From the NCBI RefSeq assembly GCF_010093815.1, contig NW_022985549.1, positions 2,810,804-2,874,803 of the forward strand: a stretch of DNA of 64,000 bases, written 5' to 3'. Made by a program: the position numbers and the translations under genes. The notes beneath the pieces are model-generated. The model had not been told where the DNA came from. It saw only the letters and a list, made by a program, of their open reading frames with translations, and made no database searches. Shown one piece after another: positions 31,798 through 43,652 of this stretch. This DNA is from Pseudovirgaria hyperparasitica (taxonomy: Eukaryota; Ascomycota; Dothideomycetes; Acrospermales; Acrospermaceae). The first letter of the stretch is position 1, and the number at the start of each line of letters is the position of its first letter.

Positions 31798-33128
31798 ATG
31801 GCGGCCTCCGACCAGATGACCAGATGCCGCTCCTTATACCTTGACTTGCCTCTCTTTGTATGCGGAGAATTCTGCTTGTGGGATACTTGAGCTTCCTGAG
31901 AATGATACTGATCTTGAGCGGGGATAAGATGTATAGGGGGTCAGGTTTGCGTAGGGAACTCTGAAGAGTTTGAGGCCCCACATCGTGCATACAGAGTGCA
32001 AACCAGTACTTCTACCGCTGAGCAATCTTAATAAAACTAGTACGGAGGGCGTATCGATCGTAGGCGTGATAAAGTTTTCGGGCATATCCAATCATAGAGT
32101 GTAGCGGAATAAACGTCCAAATAAAAGAGTAACAGATCAGAAGTGCGGCGCGGAATAGTATCGAATACATATATCTTCATGTCATTGGTGACTCGACTCA
32201 TCAATGGAAGGCTGTCTACAGGATGCTAAGTAAAAGGTATCAAAAGATTAGGAGCTTAGTAGCTGGTATGTTAGACAAGAAATGCTAGTGCTGCTCTTAA
32301 TTGTTTGTGCACAGTGCGATTTTGTCTGTCCCAGTGTAAAGGAAGGTGTTGTTCCCCAGCAATGGCTGAGGATTGCCTACTCAACAGTTTTGAGGGGTAA
32401 TATCGTGGTTCATAGGAGCGCAAAAATATCATCTTTCACTGGCTCTTTCCGGGTAGGAATATACCTAGGTGTTATTGACTTGTTGCATCCTCCGTTCGCG
32501 TGGTATTGGATGCAACATGGGAGTCAATACTTCGCTTCATCGTTCAAGTTTGTCGCGGTGTGCCTTAAAACCACGCCTAAGCAATACTCGAAAACTGGCA
32601 TGTATTGACTCAAGCCTAATAATGGGAGACCAGACGCTGAGAAAGTCTTGCTCGGAGGTTTGCCAAGGGGATCCTCGTCCCATACGTCTCAAGCAAGAAC
32701 CAATTGCTTCCCTCTATTTCTGCTCCTACAAGATGGTACATCTTCACTTTGTTTGGGCGAAAACCTGAGAATCTTATACGCTTGCTAAAACGTATAATAC
32801 GTTGCGAACTCGCATCTGGATAAGGCATTGATATGAAAGGCCTTCAGGAGACCTGGGTGGTGACATCGGAGTCGTCGCTGCTCTGTCACAAGGTTTACTG
32901 AGTATACCAGACGTGCCCAATGAATAATATTATACAGTGACAAGATAGATCGCATGCTGAGGCTGAGGCTTGTTGCTTGGAGTTTCCATCATGCCTTAGG
33001 CATCACTGCGCCAAGGTTTCGCGAACGCGTCGGACATGGAAAAATTCAAGAACTATGAACCGCTTTAGGTAGACGCAGAGCTTCAGTCCACTACGCTCCC
33101 CGCACCAAACACCTCTTTGAACACAAAC
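31798..33128. other. 1.3-kb intergenic region
   Basis: Lies between the P450 3' end and the CCT8 start. It contains only short ORFs without family features (for example 32282-32608). The last 200 bp before 33129 should hold the CCT8 promoter and marks the return to housekeeping genes. Confidence 0.45.
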
Positions 33129-34839
33129 ATGTCACTGTCAATACCAAACGCTCCTAATGCAGGGCTCTTCAAGCAAGGCTATCAGAAGTAAGTCTTCCCC
33201 TCATTCGGCTGAACATTGAATTCATAGCTAACCAAAACACAGCTACGACGCCGAAGATGGCGCTGTCATTCGCAATATCGATGCCTGTCGGACGATTGCT
33301 TCGACCGTTCAGACTTCACTAGGACCGTACGGCCGGAATAAAATTGTCATCAACCATCTGTCGAAAATGATCCTCACTTCAGATGCTGCCACAATTCTGA
33401 GGGAGTTGGATGTCGTGCACCCAGCCGCAAAGCTGATAGTTATGGCATCACAGCAACAAGAGGCAGAGATGGGCGACGCAACAAACATGGTGATTGTGCT
33501 AGCAGGCGAGCTGTTAAAGAAGGCAGAAGAGCTGCTGCGAATGGGTCTAAAGACAAGTGATATCGTACAGGGGTATGAGCGGGCACAGAACGAAGCTTTG
33601 AAGATTTTAGAGTCGCTCGAGCTGGACAAGGTTGAGGACATACGGGACCAAGAGGAGCTGGCGAAAGCGATCCGGACCGTCATCGCCTCGAAGCAGAGCG
33701 GCAGCGAAGACTTCCTCGCTGACATGGTTGCCGAAGCTGTACTAGCCGTGCTCCCCAAGAATCCTTACAACTTCAACGTCGACAACATCCGCGTTGTTAA
33801 GATCATGGGCGGGAGCCTTGAGCAGTCGAAAGTGGTCAAAGGCATGGTCTTCCCTCGTGAGCCGGACGGCAGCATCAAAAAAGCTCAGAAAGCCAAAGTC
33901 GGCGTATACTCGTGTCCCATCGATATCTCACAAACTGAAACCAAGGGTACCGTGCTCCTCAAGAACGCAAAAGAAATGCTAGATTTCACCGCCGGTGAAG
34001 AGGCTCAAATGGAAGCCATCATCAAGGAGCTCTACGATTCAGGCCTCCGTGTCGTCGTCGCTGGTACTACCGTCGGCGAGCTCGCTATGCACTACCTTAA
34101 CCGCTTCAACATCCTCGTCATTAAAGTTCTCTCCAAGTTTGAGCTGCGTCGCCTCTGCCGCGTCGTTGGCGCATCACCGCTCGCCCGCCTCGGTGCTCCG
34201 ATGCCGGATGAGATGGGCTCTGTAGATATCGTCGAAACTCTCGAGATCGGCGGCGACCGTGTCACCGTGTTCCGCCAGGAGAACGAGCAGACACGCACCG
34301 CAACACTAGTCCTACGTGGTGCAACACAGAACCACCTAGATGACGTTGAGCGCGCTGTCGACGATGGTGTCAACGTCGTAAAGGCTATCACGCGCGATCC
34401 TCGACTCGTACCCGGCGCCGGAGCTGCTGAGATGCAGCTGGTAGAGCGCATTACGGCGTTTGGCGAGAAAACTAGTGGGCTGACGCAATACTCCATCAAG
34501 AAGTATGGTGAAGCATTTGAGGTGATTCCGCGCACACTGGCCGAGTCGGCGGGTCTCGATGCAACTGAGGTGCTCTCGCGGTTGTACACAGCACATGCAG
34601 CACAAAAAGGAGGCAAGAGCGTATGGACAGCAGGTATTGATATTGAGAATGAGGATGGCACAGGTGTCCTAGATGCGCGTGAGGAGGGCATCCTGGATTT
34701 AATGGTCAGCAAGAGCTGGGCGATCAAGCTTGCTACAGAGGCGGCGAGGACGGTATTGAGTGTAGATCAGATCATTGTGGCCAGGCAAGCTGGTGGTCCG
34801 AAACCCCCAGGCCCAAACCCAAACTGGGATGAGGACTAG
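33129..34839 (+). CDS. CCT8: T-complex protein 1 subunit theta (chaperonin CCT8)
   Basis: One of eight subunits of the cytosolic TRiC/CCT ring, which folds actin, tubulin and other proteins with ATP. Exons: 33129-33187 and 33243-34839; 551 aa. The start MSLSIPNAPNAGLFKQGYQN continues in phase to YDAEDGAVIRNIDACRTIAS. The ATP-site text includes TSLGPYGRNKIVINHL and AEMGDATNMVIVLAGELL; most other CCT subunits have GDGT at the second place. Theta-specific text includes KGMVFPREPDGSI and LARLGAPMPDEMGSVD. The C-terminus reads ARQAGGPKPPGPNPNWDED, matching fungal CCT8 tails. The convergent neighbour is the lectin gene, 164 bp away. Confidence 0.95.
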
Positions 34840-35003
34840 ATGTAAATATCGAGCAGCAGAGGGTCTGATATGAGATTTGCAATCGTCTGCAGGTTTCCGA
34901 CTGCATGATAGGTCGCAGACCATAGAGGAGCATCGGATATCTTTGGTCCTCAGTACAGTAACAAATTTTATATCCCCCATGATAATCACTTTCCCCTAGG
35001 TGA

Positions 35004-36234
35004 TCAGAATCTTGAATTCCTTTGGTGAGACCTGTACGCCGTGAATCCAACATAAGCTCCTGTAACAACAAGCCCAAAGATCACAAATTTCAGAAAGAAC
35101 CACGTCCAGCTACCTCCCTGCTTGTTCTGTTTACTGTATTTACTTCCCTTATTTTTACCGCTTCCGGCATTAGTGGCTGCGTTTGATCCAGGCGGCTGAT
35201 ACAAATTCTTGGTCCATATGTTGACGATGTCGTGGTTGTCGGCCAACTCACCAGTTTCGGCAGAGAAACCTAGGTATGCTACCGGTGGAACTTTGACATC
35301 TTTGATGTCGAAACATTGCGTCCATTCATCTTCTTTCTTGTATTGTAGATCTAGACGGAGCGACTGGTCTGCGAAATATGTGAGACGAGCTTTCGTAGCC
35401 ATATTTTGGTTGTTGCGAAGACCTCTCGCCTGACATTGTGTTAATTCATGGGTCCATTGATAAGAATTTGATTGAAAGGGCTTACCGAGCATCCTGCCAG
35501 CTCATTTGATTTGCCATCATTATCCTTATCGTATTCAGTGTTACCATCACCTCTCATGGCCATGACGTAGGGAAATACTGTTCCTGGACGGTTGTTCTTA
35601 TAGGTGTCGAAGAGGATGCCTATTCCCTCAAATTTGTCCGCTGATCCAAATACTTTGCCGCCTTGGGCTCGCTGTCTCGTAAGCCACATGGCCATGCCAT
35701 CTCCATAAAGATTGCCTCCGCCGTGGATCTTAAATTCGACTGTGATCTGGACGCCATGTGAGCTGCGATGTGGTCGTCTCCGGATTATGAAGCCATACCT
35801 CCCAGTTAGTCGCAGTTAGAGGGACTCGCGAAAAAAGCCATCCTGCTCTTGAACTTCTCTCAGACGTGAGCCGAATATATTTATCTGTCCGTATCACGGT
35901 GTCACCACCAAAATCCCACCATCGGCTTTGCAGGTCTTGGTCGAGGTATGGCTGTCATATGATACGTCAGTATTACTTAGAAAAGGGGTGAGGATATGAC
36001 ACGGCTGAATTTGAGTGCAGTGAATATTAGGGGCTCCTAAACATACTGCTTCGAGACTATGTGTGCGCAACTGGAGTAGGTTAGCTAGGTTCGCATCAGC
36101 CGACTACTCTGTCTTACTGAAATAGCCTTGATATCCTCGCGGTCTGAATATCCACTTGAGCTTCCAGCAGCATCAACTCCAATAAAGGCGCTCGCAATCA
36201 GCGCAAAATTGGTCCAAAGTCGTGGGACCATCAT
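35004..36234 (-). CDS. L-type lectin cargo receptor (VIP36/ERGIC-53/Emp47-like)
   Basis: Type I membrane lectin of the early secretory pathway that binds high-mannose glycans on cargo. Exons: 36234-36118, 36070-36047, 35951-35799, 35746-35486, 35429-35004; 326 aa. Two ATGs sit side by side (36234, 36231). The signal peptide is MMVPRLWTNFALIASAFIGV. Lectin-domain marks: LRTHSLEAPYLDQDLQSRWW, WDFGGDTVIRTDKYIRLTS, GDGMAMWLTRQ, GIGILFDTYKNN (carbohydrate and Ca site), and YVMAMRGDGNTEYDKDNDG. A single TM near the end (FFLKFVIFGLVVTGAYVGF) is followed by a short basic cytosolic tail ending SHQRNSRF, which lacks an obvious C-terminal KK or FF export/retrieval signal. Exon 2 is only 24 nt. Confidence 0.9.
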
Positions 36235-36648
36235 CGTGTGCTCAGGGTCCAAGCCGACGCAGCACCCAAGGTTCAAAATGAAAATGAAACAAAAGAGAAA
36301 GTCGAAGACGCAGAGAAGATGAGGACCGTGGGCGATCACTCAATGATAAAGAAGGTAGGAACTGTGGCGTTGTAGTGCCAGGGAGGAAGTCGTCAAATGA
36401 AACTCTTGCCCGCAACGTCAAGCTGTCCTTTACAATGGTGATCAGGGTTCGGTGGTGGGCGTGGGCGTTCGGCTTGGCGCGCGTTGCTGGTCAGGTTCCA
36501 GCATCATCGTTGAAATTTACAGCTCGAGCTTCACTACAAGCTTAACATTTGCCATATCACGTCCAACTACAATCAATAACACGAGGGACCTTGAAATCTA
36601 CACACATAAATCGCACTCGTCAAGTCTCGTTCATCGCCAACTCTCAAA

Positions 36649-36971
36649 ATGGACTCCTCCGACCCAAAGACTGCCGTCATGCGCCAGATCCAGCAAGAAG
36701 CTGCTGTGACAAACGCGAGGTCGCTCGTCGAAGTGAGCAGACCAATTATCCCGAACCTCCCAAATCATGAACTAATAGTGTGCAACAGAAACTCAATGAT
36801 CATTGTTTCGAGCGCTGCGTCCCCAAGCCGTCAACATCACTATCAAAAAATGAAGAGACCTGCATGTCACAATGCATAGAAAAATACATGGCCGCATGGA
36901 ATGCTGTCAGCAAGGTATATGTCGGTAGATTGCAAAGAGATCAAGCAGCCGGAAACAGCGGCTTCGTATAG
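36649..36971 (+). CDS. TIM13: TIM13, small Tim chaperone of the mitochondrial intermembrane space
   Basis: Forms a hexamer with Tim8 that escorts hydrophobic precursors to TIM22 and SAM. Exons 36649-36732 and 36789-36971; 88 aa. Twin CX3C motif: CFERC and CMSQC with 16 residues between. Other marks: MRQIQQEAAVTNARSLVEKL and C-terminal CIEKYMAAWNAVSKVY. No presequence is present, as expected for a Mia40 substrate. It is divergent from the lectin gene, with 414 bp between starts. Confidence 0.95.
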
Positions 36972-38049
36972 GTTGTAAAGCGTTCAGAGTCGGACCGTGG
37001 ACATAAATATGTACGATAGATGGCATTGCGAAGGAATCAGGACAGTAAATCACGTACCGATATGTACAATATTAGAAGACGACATAATTGTATGTATGTA
37101 CATAGCCATTAGAAGAATTTAGAAAAGGTTGCTCAGTTATAGATCCCCATTTGATAGCCCTCCAATGTCCTCAGTTAAGCTCTCGTGTTTTACCACTGAC
37201 AACCACCGTCTCGCCCTAAAAGGACTTGATAGGCTGTCTCAACTTTGGCTTTTGTGTTTCATCATTGGACCGGAGGAGCCGAAGCAAATCCTACACCCAC
37301 TACTTGGAGCATAACCCGCCTTCCTCACCACTCTAGACAACCATGGACCTGATCGCGCCCGCACGCTCCGATTGAAAACTACTATTTAGCTATCAGCGAT
37401 CTAGGTCACTAGCGCGTGGCATAGAAACGAAGCATCTCAAGCAGAAGGGTATCGTCAACGCATGTTACCCGGGGGATCGAAGATTCTTTGGCTGGAGTAG
37501 CGGAGAGGGTACTGCCTCGCATAGTAAATGCTTGAACAAACTGTCGCTTATCGCCAAAGCTGTCCCTCGGATCTCTGTTCGAAGTCCGCAACGCGCCACA
37601 AGCTCTACAGACACCTCGAAAGGAGCCGCGGAACCCGTCTAACGCTCAGTGCTCTCTTTAATTTCCATCATGAGGAGGACTGTAGTACATCAGCGCCGAC
37701 ATCGCAAAGTCAAGAGGATAAGAACCTACCAGTTGTTCGTTGTCAAATCTCGAATGGCTGCCATGCATATCGCTAACTTGACGTCGCGCGCGAGGGGCGT
37801 GAGGAGTCCAGATTAGCGTGATGAGTGATATGATGTCAGGATCAAACCTTCGCATACTGCGCTTGATTTTATTTGCACGCGTTCAATTTGAAGGAACTCA
37901 CAGATACAAGCTATCCTAATCCAATCAGAAGGGGGTATAAGTTGGGCGACTCTCAATCTCCATTTTTTCTTTCCTTTAGGTGCACTTAGAAGATGAATCT
38001 TTAGCATATATTCGACATAAGCGCCTGTCGAACAGAACCCTATCACATC
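36972..38049. other. 1.1-kb intergenic region
   Basis: TIM13 terminator side and promoter of the TCD-type gene. No gene recognised. Short minus-strand ORFs at 37658-37855 and 37813-38046 have no domain signal. Confidence 0.45.
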
Positions 38050-39656
38050 ATGGCGTCATGGTTTACACGAGCCACGTCTAACCATACAGCTCAGCTAATA
38101 GTCACAGCTGTTGCATCTGGCTGTGTTGTTGGTTTTGCAATCGTTGGATTACAAGAGGCGAAGCGACGCTACAGAGTAGAAGATATAAAGGCCTCTATAC
38201 CAGAGCTTAGTAGCAATCACAAAGCTACGCGCGTAAGAAGGCCTTTCCAGATCTCATTGGCTAAATCTGACCCTATTCCAGCTCACTGAATATGGAGCTG
38301 CAGCCGATGTGTTTGCACCAAGCAAAGAAGATGAACGAGGCATGGCTATGGCAGTCAGGGCGAGGCAGGGTGACTGGGATGACGGTAAGGACACAGACGT
38401 GGCGTGGGAGATAATGGCTAAATATCTTTACAGATCTCATATTGGAGCAGCTTGCACGTAACCGTGTCTTTCTGAAAGATGAAGGACTAGCAAAGCTACG
38501 CTCGTGCTTCATCGTTATCGTTGGACTAGGTGGAGTAGGATCACATTGTGCAGCCTCACTCGCACGGTCCGGCGTCTCGAAGATGCGCTTGATAGATTTT
38601 GATCAAGTAACACTATCATCCCTAAATCGCCATGCTGTCGCCACTCTCGCCGATGTGGGCACTCCGAAAGTTCATTGTATTCGTCGTCGACTGGAACAGA
38701 TCACACCTTGGGTGCACTTCGATTGTCGAAATGAGTTGTTCGGCGAGGATAGTGCCGGACGGCAACTGGGTGATCTGAACGGACAGAAGCCGGATTTCGT
38801 GGTTGATGCTATTGACAACATCGGTAGCAAAGTCGCGCTCTTAAACTACTGTTTCGAAAACAATATCAAGGTCATTAGCTCGATGGGTGCCGGCTGTAAG
38901 TCCGACCCAACGCGTATCTTGATTGGGGACATCTCGGCCAGCACAGACGATCCACTGTCGAAATCAACTAGGAGACGCCTAAGAGCCAAAGGTGTCAAGG
39001 ACGGTATCAATGTTGTATTCTCCACCGAAAAGTCAGGCCCAGGGAAAGCACAGCTGATGCCTCTGGCCGAAGACGAGTTCTCAAAAGGAAGTGTTAGCGA
39101 GCTGGGTGTGCTTCCGGATTTCCGCGTGCGAATCTTACCTGTCCTGGGAACAATGCCAGCTATCTTTGGCCTCTGTGTCGCAAACCACGTCATGCTTGAA
39201 ATTACCGGTTATCCGCACGAGTATATGCCGTCAAAGAATCGCGAAGGCATGTATGATGGCATCATGGGAGCTCTACAAGGGCTAGAATCTCGCGTTGCGA
39301 AAGCACAAGATATCGAACCGACAAACCTTCGAATACCGATGACACCGGACGATGTTGGCTATCTAGTAGAAGAAGTCTACAATGGCCGAAGTGTAGTGTC
39401 AGGTCTGTCTACGAGACTGGCTCTTTCAAGATGGAACGCACCACCCAAAGGTTTTGTTGATACATCAATCGCGGGACAAAAGGTTTCCCCACTGAAACTT
39501 CGCGATCTTGTATGTATGACCAAAGAGGAAGTTGTGAAGCATGAAAAGGAAGTTCTGAAGGGTGACAAGTCACCAGAGGACCTTTGGGGCCCAGAAGTGG
39601 CAGCTAAGGTCGAAAAGCGGTTGCAAGAAGAAGCGTTATTCGAGCGGTTTCGCTAG
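38050..39656 (+). CDS. tRNA threonylcarbamoyladenosine dehydratase (TCD1/TCD2, E1-like)
   Basis: ATP-dependent enzyme that cyclises t6A37 to ct6A37 in ANN-decoding tRNAs; the yeast paralogues are on the mitochondrial outer membrane. Exons: 38050-38232, 38282-38384, 38434-39656; 502 aa. An N-terminal TM anchor (QLIVTAVASGCVVGFAIVGL) fits that location. The ThiF/MoeB fold shows the nucleotide loop IVIVGLGGVGSHCAASLARSG, the acidic end LIDFDQVTLSSLNRHAVA, and then DFVVDAIDNI and CKSDPTRI. The tail region has FVDTSIAGQKVSPLKLRDLV and ends DLWGPEVAAKVEKRLQ. Ascomycetes may have one or two copies; no paralogue lies in this window, so TCD1 against TCD2 cannot be decided. Confidence 0.92.
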
Positions 39657-40458
39657 GTGCACTTATGAAGAACGATCGAACTTACATTAGTGGTACGTAT
39701 ATGTCTATATATGTATGAAGAATGTATCATATATCTACACAGACCAAGCGAAACCAACTTTCTTGAACATGGTTATATAATCAGAATACAGGTTCACTAT
39801 ACGGCGATAGGGGATCGCGATCATGTGGTATTACTGACACCCCCATTTCCAGTGCTCAGACTCTTGACTGCTCATATTACACTTCGAGCCGTAGGTTGAA
39901 TCCTTGAACGATGTCACATCACGATGCAGCTGCGTCTATAGTCACCGAAAATAAAATTCCAGTCTCTCGAACTCGATCCGGAACGCTGGCGTTCTCACGA
40001 ACTCCGGACACCACCATGCAACAGTCGCGGCAATTGCTCAGCGAGTTATAAGAGTTTTCGCGGACAATAAAGCTCGAATATAACAGCACTACCTAGGCAG
40101 CTGCTGAAAGACCTATTATACACTCACAGAACGTGTACACATTTTTTGATAACATACCACAGACTGATTAACTACCAGGTGAGAAAGACTATTATTAATC
40201 GACGTTGATGGCAAGACCGATACCCACGAGACCAACGACGCAGAATCAAGATTTCCTGAAAGACAAGGATCTAGAATGGAAGGACTAGATTGACACATGA
40301 GACGTTGAAACCATGCCCCGATATCTCGGCTGCATGAATACTAATTTGGCAAAGATCAAGCACGGTGTTCGGTATCGTCTGAAATATCATTGAGGCGACA
40401 ATGAAAAGGCTCGCTCTATATTCTAGCACTTCTATAATAATCTAAACCGAAGTCAAAT
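39657..40458. other. Intergenic between convergent genes
   Basis: Contains the 3' flanks of the TCD-type and UbiA-type genes. Short repeats of GTATAT type near 39695-39715. No gene seen. Confidence 0.45.
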
Positions 40459-41424
40459 CTAATAAGCAAATAGGGGCAACACGAAAACAACCGACATCCA
40501 GACGTTCCAAATCAAAAACGTCACCTTATCATCCCTCACATTCCTCAGTAGCAACGTCCTCAGCGCCACAGACCAAGCCAACGAACCACTCATGCACACA
40601 CCAAACCAACCCACCCCCCAAAACATCGGACACACAAACCCCCAGACACCCATTGGCACTGCAATCGTCCATCGCGCATACCAATCACCAACTACCAACG
40701 GCATCGTCTTCCGCCCCCTCAATGCATCGCCTTCCTGGTCGTACATATCCGCCGTCTGAATTGTCGTCGCAATAACCCCCGCAACAACCATAAGCCACAA
40801 ACCCAGACAACCCGCCCCACCCTCTGCACTTCTCGCGCCCCCAATCGCAACCTCGAGCGCGCCTGAAGTAAAGCACACATAGCCCCCTGCATTAATCAGG
40901 TTCCGAATCAGCGGATCCGCATTTGCGCCGTCAAAGTTGTTGTACCATGCGCCCAATACAACGAGTCCGAGCGCCTGGCTCGCGCCACCGAGCATGAAGC
41001 GGCTACCCAGAAGCGCGAGGGTATAGCATGCCCACATGAGTCCCTTCGCGGCTGTTTGTGTGAGGCGCTTGCTAGGTAAGGGGCGCCATGGCTTGTTGAC
41101 TGCGTCTTCGGCAATGGAGGAATCAGATGATTGGTTGTTGATTGCGAAGGCTATATAGTTGAGCCAGACCCAGAAGAGTACGATGGGGGTTCGAAGGAGG
41201 ATGAAGAGCGAGGTGGGAAGTTGGATCAGGGGTTGCAGGTTGTATGAGGAGGCGGCGAGGCCGTTCGTTATGCCGAAGATGGTGCTGGGGATGATGATTG
41301 TCTTGAAATCGCTGTATGAGAAGAGCCAGAATGTGCGGAGGTGGTATGAGAGGGGAGGGGTGAGGACGGATTTGAGGATGTGGGTTGCAGTCTGCGATAT
41401 GCTCGCCTTGAAGGGGACGGCCAT
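40459..41424 (-). CDS. UbiA-family membrane prenyltransferase-like protein
   Basis: Polytopic protein of the UbiA superfamily, which transfers isoprenyl groups or, in some fungal members, acts as a terpene cyclase. Single exon, 321 aa, start MAVPFKASISQTATHILK at 41424; the longer frame to 41478 begins at TTG and is not used. The first Asp-rich region is WLNYIAFAINNQSSDSSIAED followed by AVNKPWRPLPSKRLT, and the second is TADMYDQEGDALRGRKTMP. Both match the pattern of fungal UbiA proteins. The GPW-type NKPWRPLPSKR block is the best single mark. At least seven hydrophobic segments are visible. Substrate unknown. It borders the gene-poor stretch and lies about 8.7 kb from the second P450, with core genes between. 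Confidence 0.85.
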   Translation of the reverse strand: MAVPFKASISQTATHILKSVLTPPLSYHLRTFWLFSYSDFKTIIIPSTIFGITNGLAASSYNLQPLIQLPTSLFILLRTPIVLFWVWLNYIAFAINNQSSDSSIAEDAVNKPWRPLPSKRLTQTAAKGLMWACYTLALLGSRFMLGGASQALGLVVLGAWYNNFDGANADPLIRNLINAGGYVCFTSGALEVAIGGARSAEGGAGCLGLWLMVVAGVIATTIQTADMYDQEGDALRGRKTMPLVVGDWYARWTIAVPMGVWGFVCPMFWGVGWFGVCMSGSLAWSVALRTLLLRNVRDDKVTFLIWNVWMSVVFVLPLFAY

Positions 41425-43280
41425 CCTGTACCGTGCCAGAGAGACAATGCTGTATGTTATGTCTGTTTGCGAGAACAAGCAATTGATACTGTACTACTGG
41501 AAATAGGATCTCTATATCGAGAATTCTGAAAAATATATATGTTTGTTTATCATCCCTATCCTTTCTCTGTCATCTTGCATAAGTCGTTGTGGCTGACCCA
41601 GTGTGTCAACCTGCTTAAACAGTCCGATGTGGCTTGAGGCTGAGGACTATTAACAAACAGTCTAGACCTGCCATCAACCGATTCAGGTACATTCGCTCCC
41701 ACCTAATATGAAGTTTCAGCAGAAGTAGCCCAGTTCCAGTATTGAATGGTATAAACTTATGTGAAGTTGTATCAAAAGATGTCTTGAATGAACTAAGCAC
41801 TAAAAGCATGAAAATACACTCAAAAGCCCTTTCGAAACCATCAAGATCTAAGTATAAGTAGAGCTAGTAAACACAAACAATATCCGAGTCCAGAGAGTCA
41901 TTGCTGCCCCTCGTCGGCTAAACCAATAACGGTAGCCTCATCCCTTTATTCAAGACGGGGAAGTACAACAACAAACTCTATAATTAACCCGCACTGCACA
42001 AGACCCACTTTTCACTGACTACATCTGCATCTGCATCTGCATCGCCGTCCAATGCGGCATCCCCGACGCCCAATCCATGCACACACGTCACCGCCCTTTT
42101 TCATAGTTCTCCATCCTTGCACATGCACGTCTAGTAGATACCCATGACACACCCAGAACACGTTTTTCGCGCACCCACGACCAATCCCGCTGAAAACGTG
42201 CTCAATGCAATCTGTCGATCCGGAAGCTAAAAACGCGATCTTCAGTCATGCATGGAATATGTACGGCAAGGTGTGTGCTTGCGTGGTGGGTGCGGCTGTC
42301 GTTAGATCATTACTAAAGCGCCAGCGAGGAGCGCGGACGGAGAAGTGCTCTGAGTAGTGCGTTTGTGGATGACTACATATGGTGCGTTGCGCTGAGTTGG
42401 GCGTTGTGAGGATTGTAGTCTCTTAACAACAAAACATATCATATACACATGGGTATCTGTTTGACTCCTTACATGGAGACTCGGCCGAGCTCGGGCGGAT
42501 AGTCAGATCCATTATCGGAGTCTATATATGACTAACACAGCTCATCTTCTCAGAACAGCCCTACCATATTTCCATCCTATCACCATTCCAGGACCATGTC
42601 AACAAGCGAGCAAGCTCCTCTCAACCAATCACCGAGTCAAGGCAGGAAGCAGCAGGGCAGGCCTTGCACCTACCGCAGACAAGTACACAATGACCTCACT
42701 GCCGACGAGCCTCAGCCCACCTCGCTACTAACTTCTATACCCAAGAACAGGGATGAGCCAAGATATGAGGTCAATGAGCACAAGCTCATGTAACGGCATT
42801 TGTGCAACCAAAGAGGCTGTGCTGTGTGCCGATAGTGACGCTTGGATGCGTGCATGGCCGCGCGCATGTATGTATAGAAGGATCTGCAACGGTATGTCTA
42901 TACACATTGCGCGTAATATCAGACCTGAAGTCGAGGTAGATAGTGCAGAGAATAATGAAAGAGAGATTGCCGGTGCGGTCGCGAACGTATACCTATAGCA
43001 CCATCTCATATGTTTTTTTCGGCGCACTGCTTGGGACGTTATATCATATCACAAGTTCAACTAGGCATCTGCGATCGATAGCGTGCCTAAGTCGACTAGT
43101 TTATGCCGTGCTATAGGTACGGTGCTGTGCTACCACGACACAATCAGGCTGATTTGCGAACCCCTCATTACTACACTAGCTGTGGGCAGATTGGCACGAT
43201 AGATGCATCTACTGGATCAGCTTGATTGGACCGGGACTCGGGCTACGTTTGGGGCTTATTATACGCTGGGAATAAGTTAT
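41425..43280. other. Gene-poor stretch, left part
   Basis: Promoter of the UbiA-type gene and unassigned DNA. A TCTGCA hexamer repeated about three to four times occurs at about 42025-42043. A 65-codon ORF at 42596-42793 is listed separately. Nothing else convincing. Confidence 0.4.
42596..42793 (+). CDS. Possible small protein of 65 aa
   Basis: ATG with good context (ACC before ATG) in a region with TATATATGACTAAC about 70 nt upstream. The peptide is polar: MSTSEQAPLNQSPSQGRKQQ at the start and EPRYEVNEHKLM at the end. An overlapping ORF in another frame starts at 42528. A CTACTAAC followed by ACCCAAG near 42724-42747 could be an intron branch and acceptor, which would change the product. 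No homology recognised; treat as tentative. Confidence 0.22.
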   Translation: MSTSEQAPLNQSPSQGRKQQGRPCTYRRQVHNDLTADEPQPTSLLTSIPKNRDEPRYEVNEHKLM

Positions 43281-43329
43281 CATGCGGATTAGTCCGCATG
43301 GTAGGGCTTGGGCTAACAGAGCTTATTAT
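43254..43329. promoter_or_regulatory. CGG-N6-CCG palindrome flanked by GCTTATTAT direct repeats
   Basis: CATGCGGA-TTAG-TCCGCATG (43281-43300) is a perfect 8-bp inverted repeat. It contains CGGATTAGTCCG, i.e. CGG-N6-CCG, the layout bound by some Zn2Cys6 factors (Ppr1, UaY). GCTTATTAT occurs on both sides at 43254-43262 and 43321-43329, each preceded by GGGCTA within about 15 nt. The site lies about 0.35 kb beyond the stop of the small gene. The factor and target are unknown. Confidence 0.5.
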
Positions 43330-43652
43330 GACGACGACATCGCAGTGCCGGTGGCTTTCATGATGTGTATGCTTTTTTTAATTTGTTTGCTAGTTTAAGG
43401 CGGACTTTCCAACGAACATCGACAAAGGGAATAAGAGACCACGGTAACTAAGAAAGAAACCACCCGCGGACAAAGCTTCAGTAAGGATGGCGGCAGTAAG
43501 AGCGAGCTTTGATAACACACCTGTCATGCAACATACGAAAGAAGTGACAGAAAATCCAAGCTCCAAGACCTAAGATCCAAGAAAACATACATAAGTACAG
43601 CTCACGCCATCAAGTGACTCCACTCCACAGAAATCATAAGCTCTTGTCGGAC

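Noticed and set aside
41425-41478. Longer N-terminus for the UbiA-type protein
   Set aside because: The extension begins at TTG; the first ATG in frame is at 41424.
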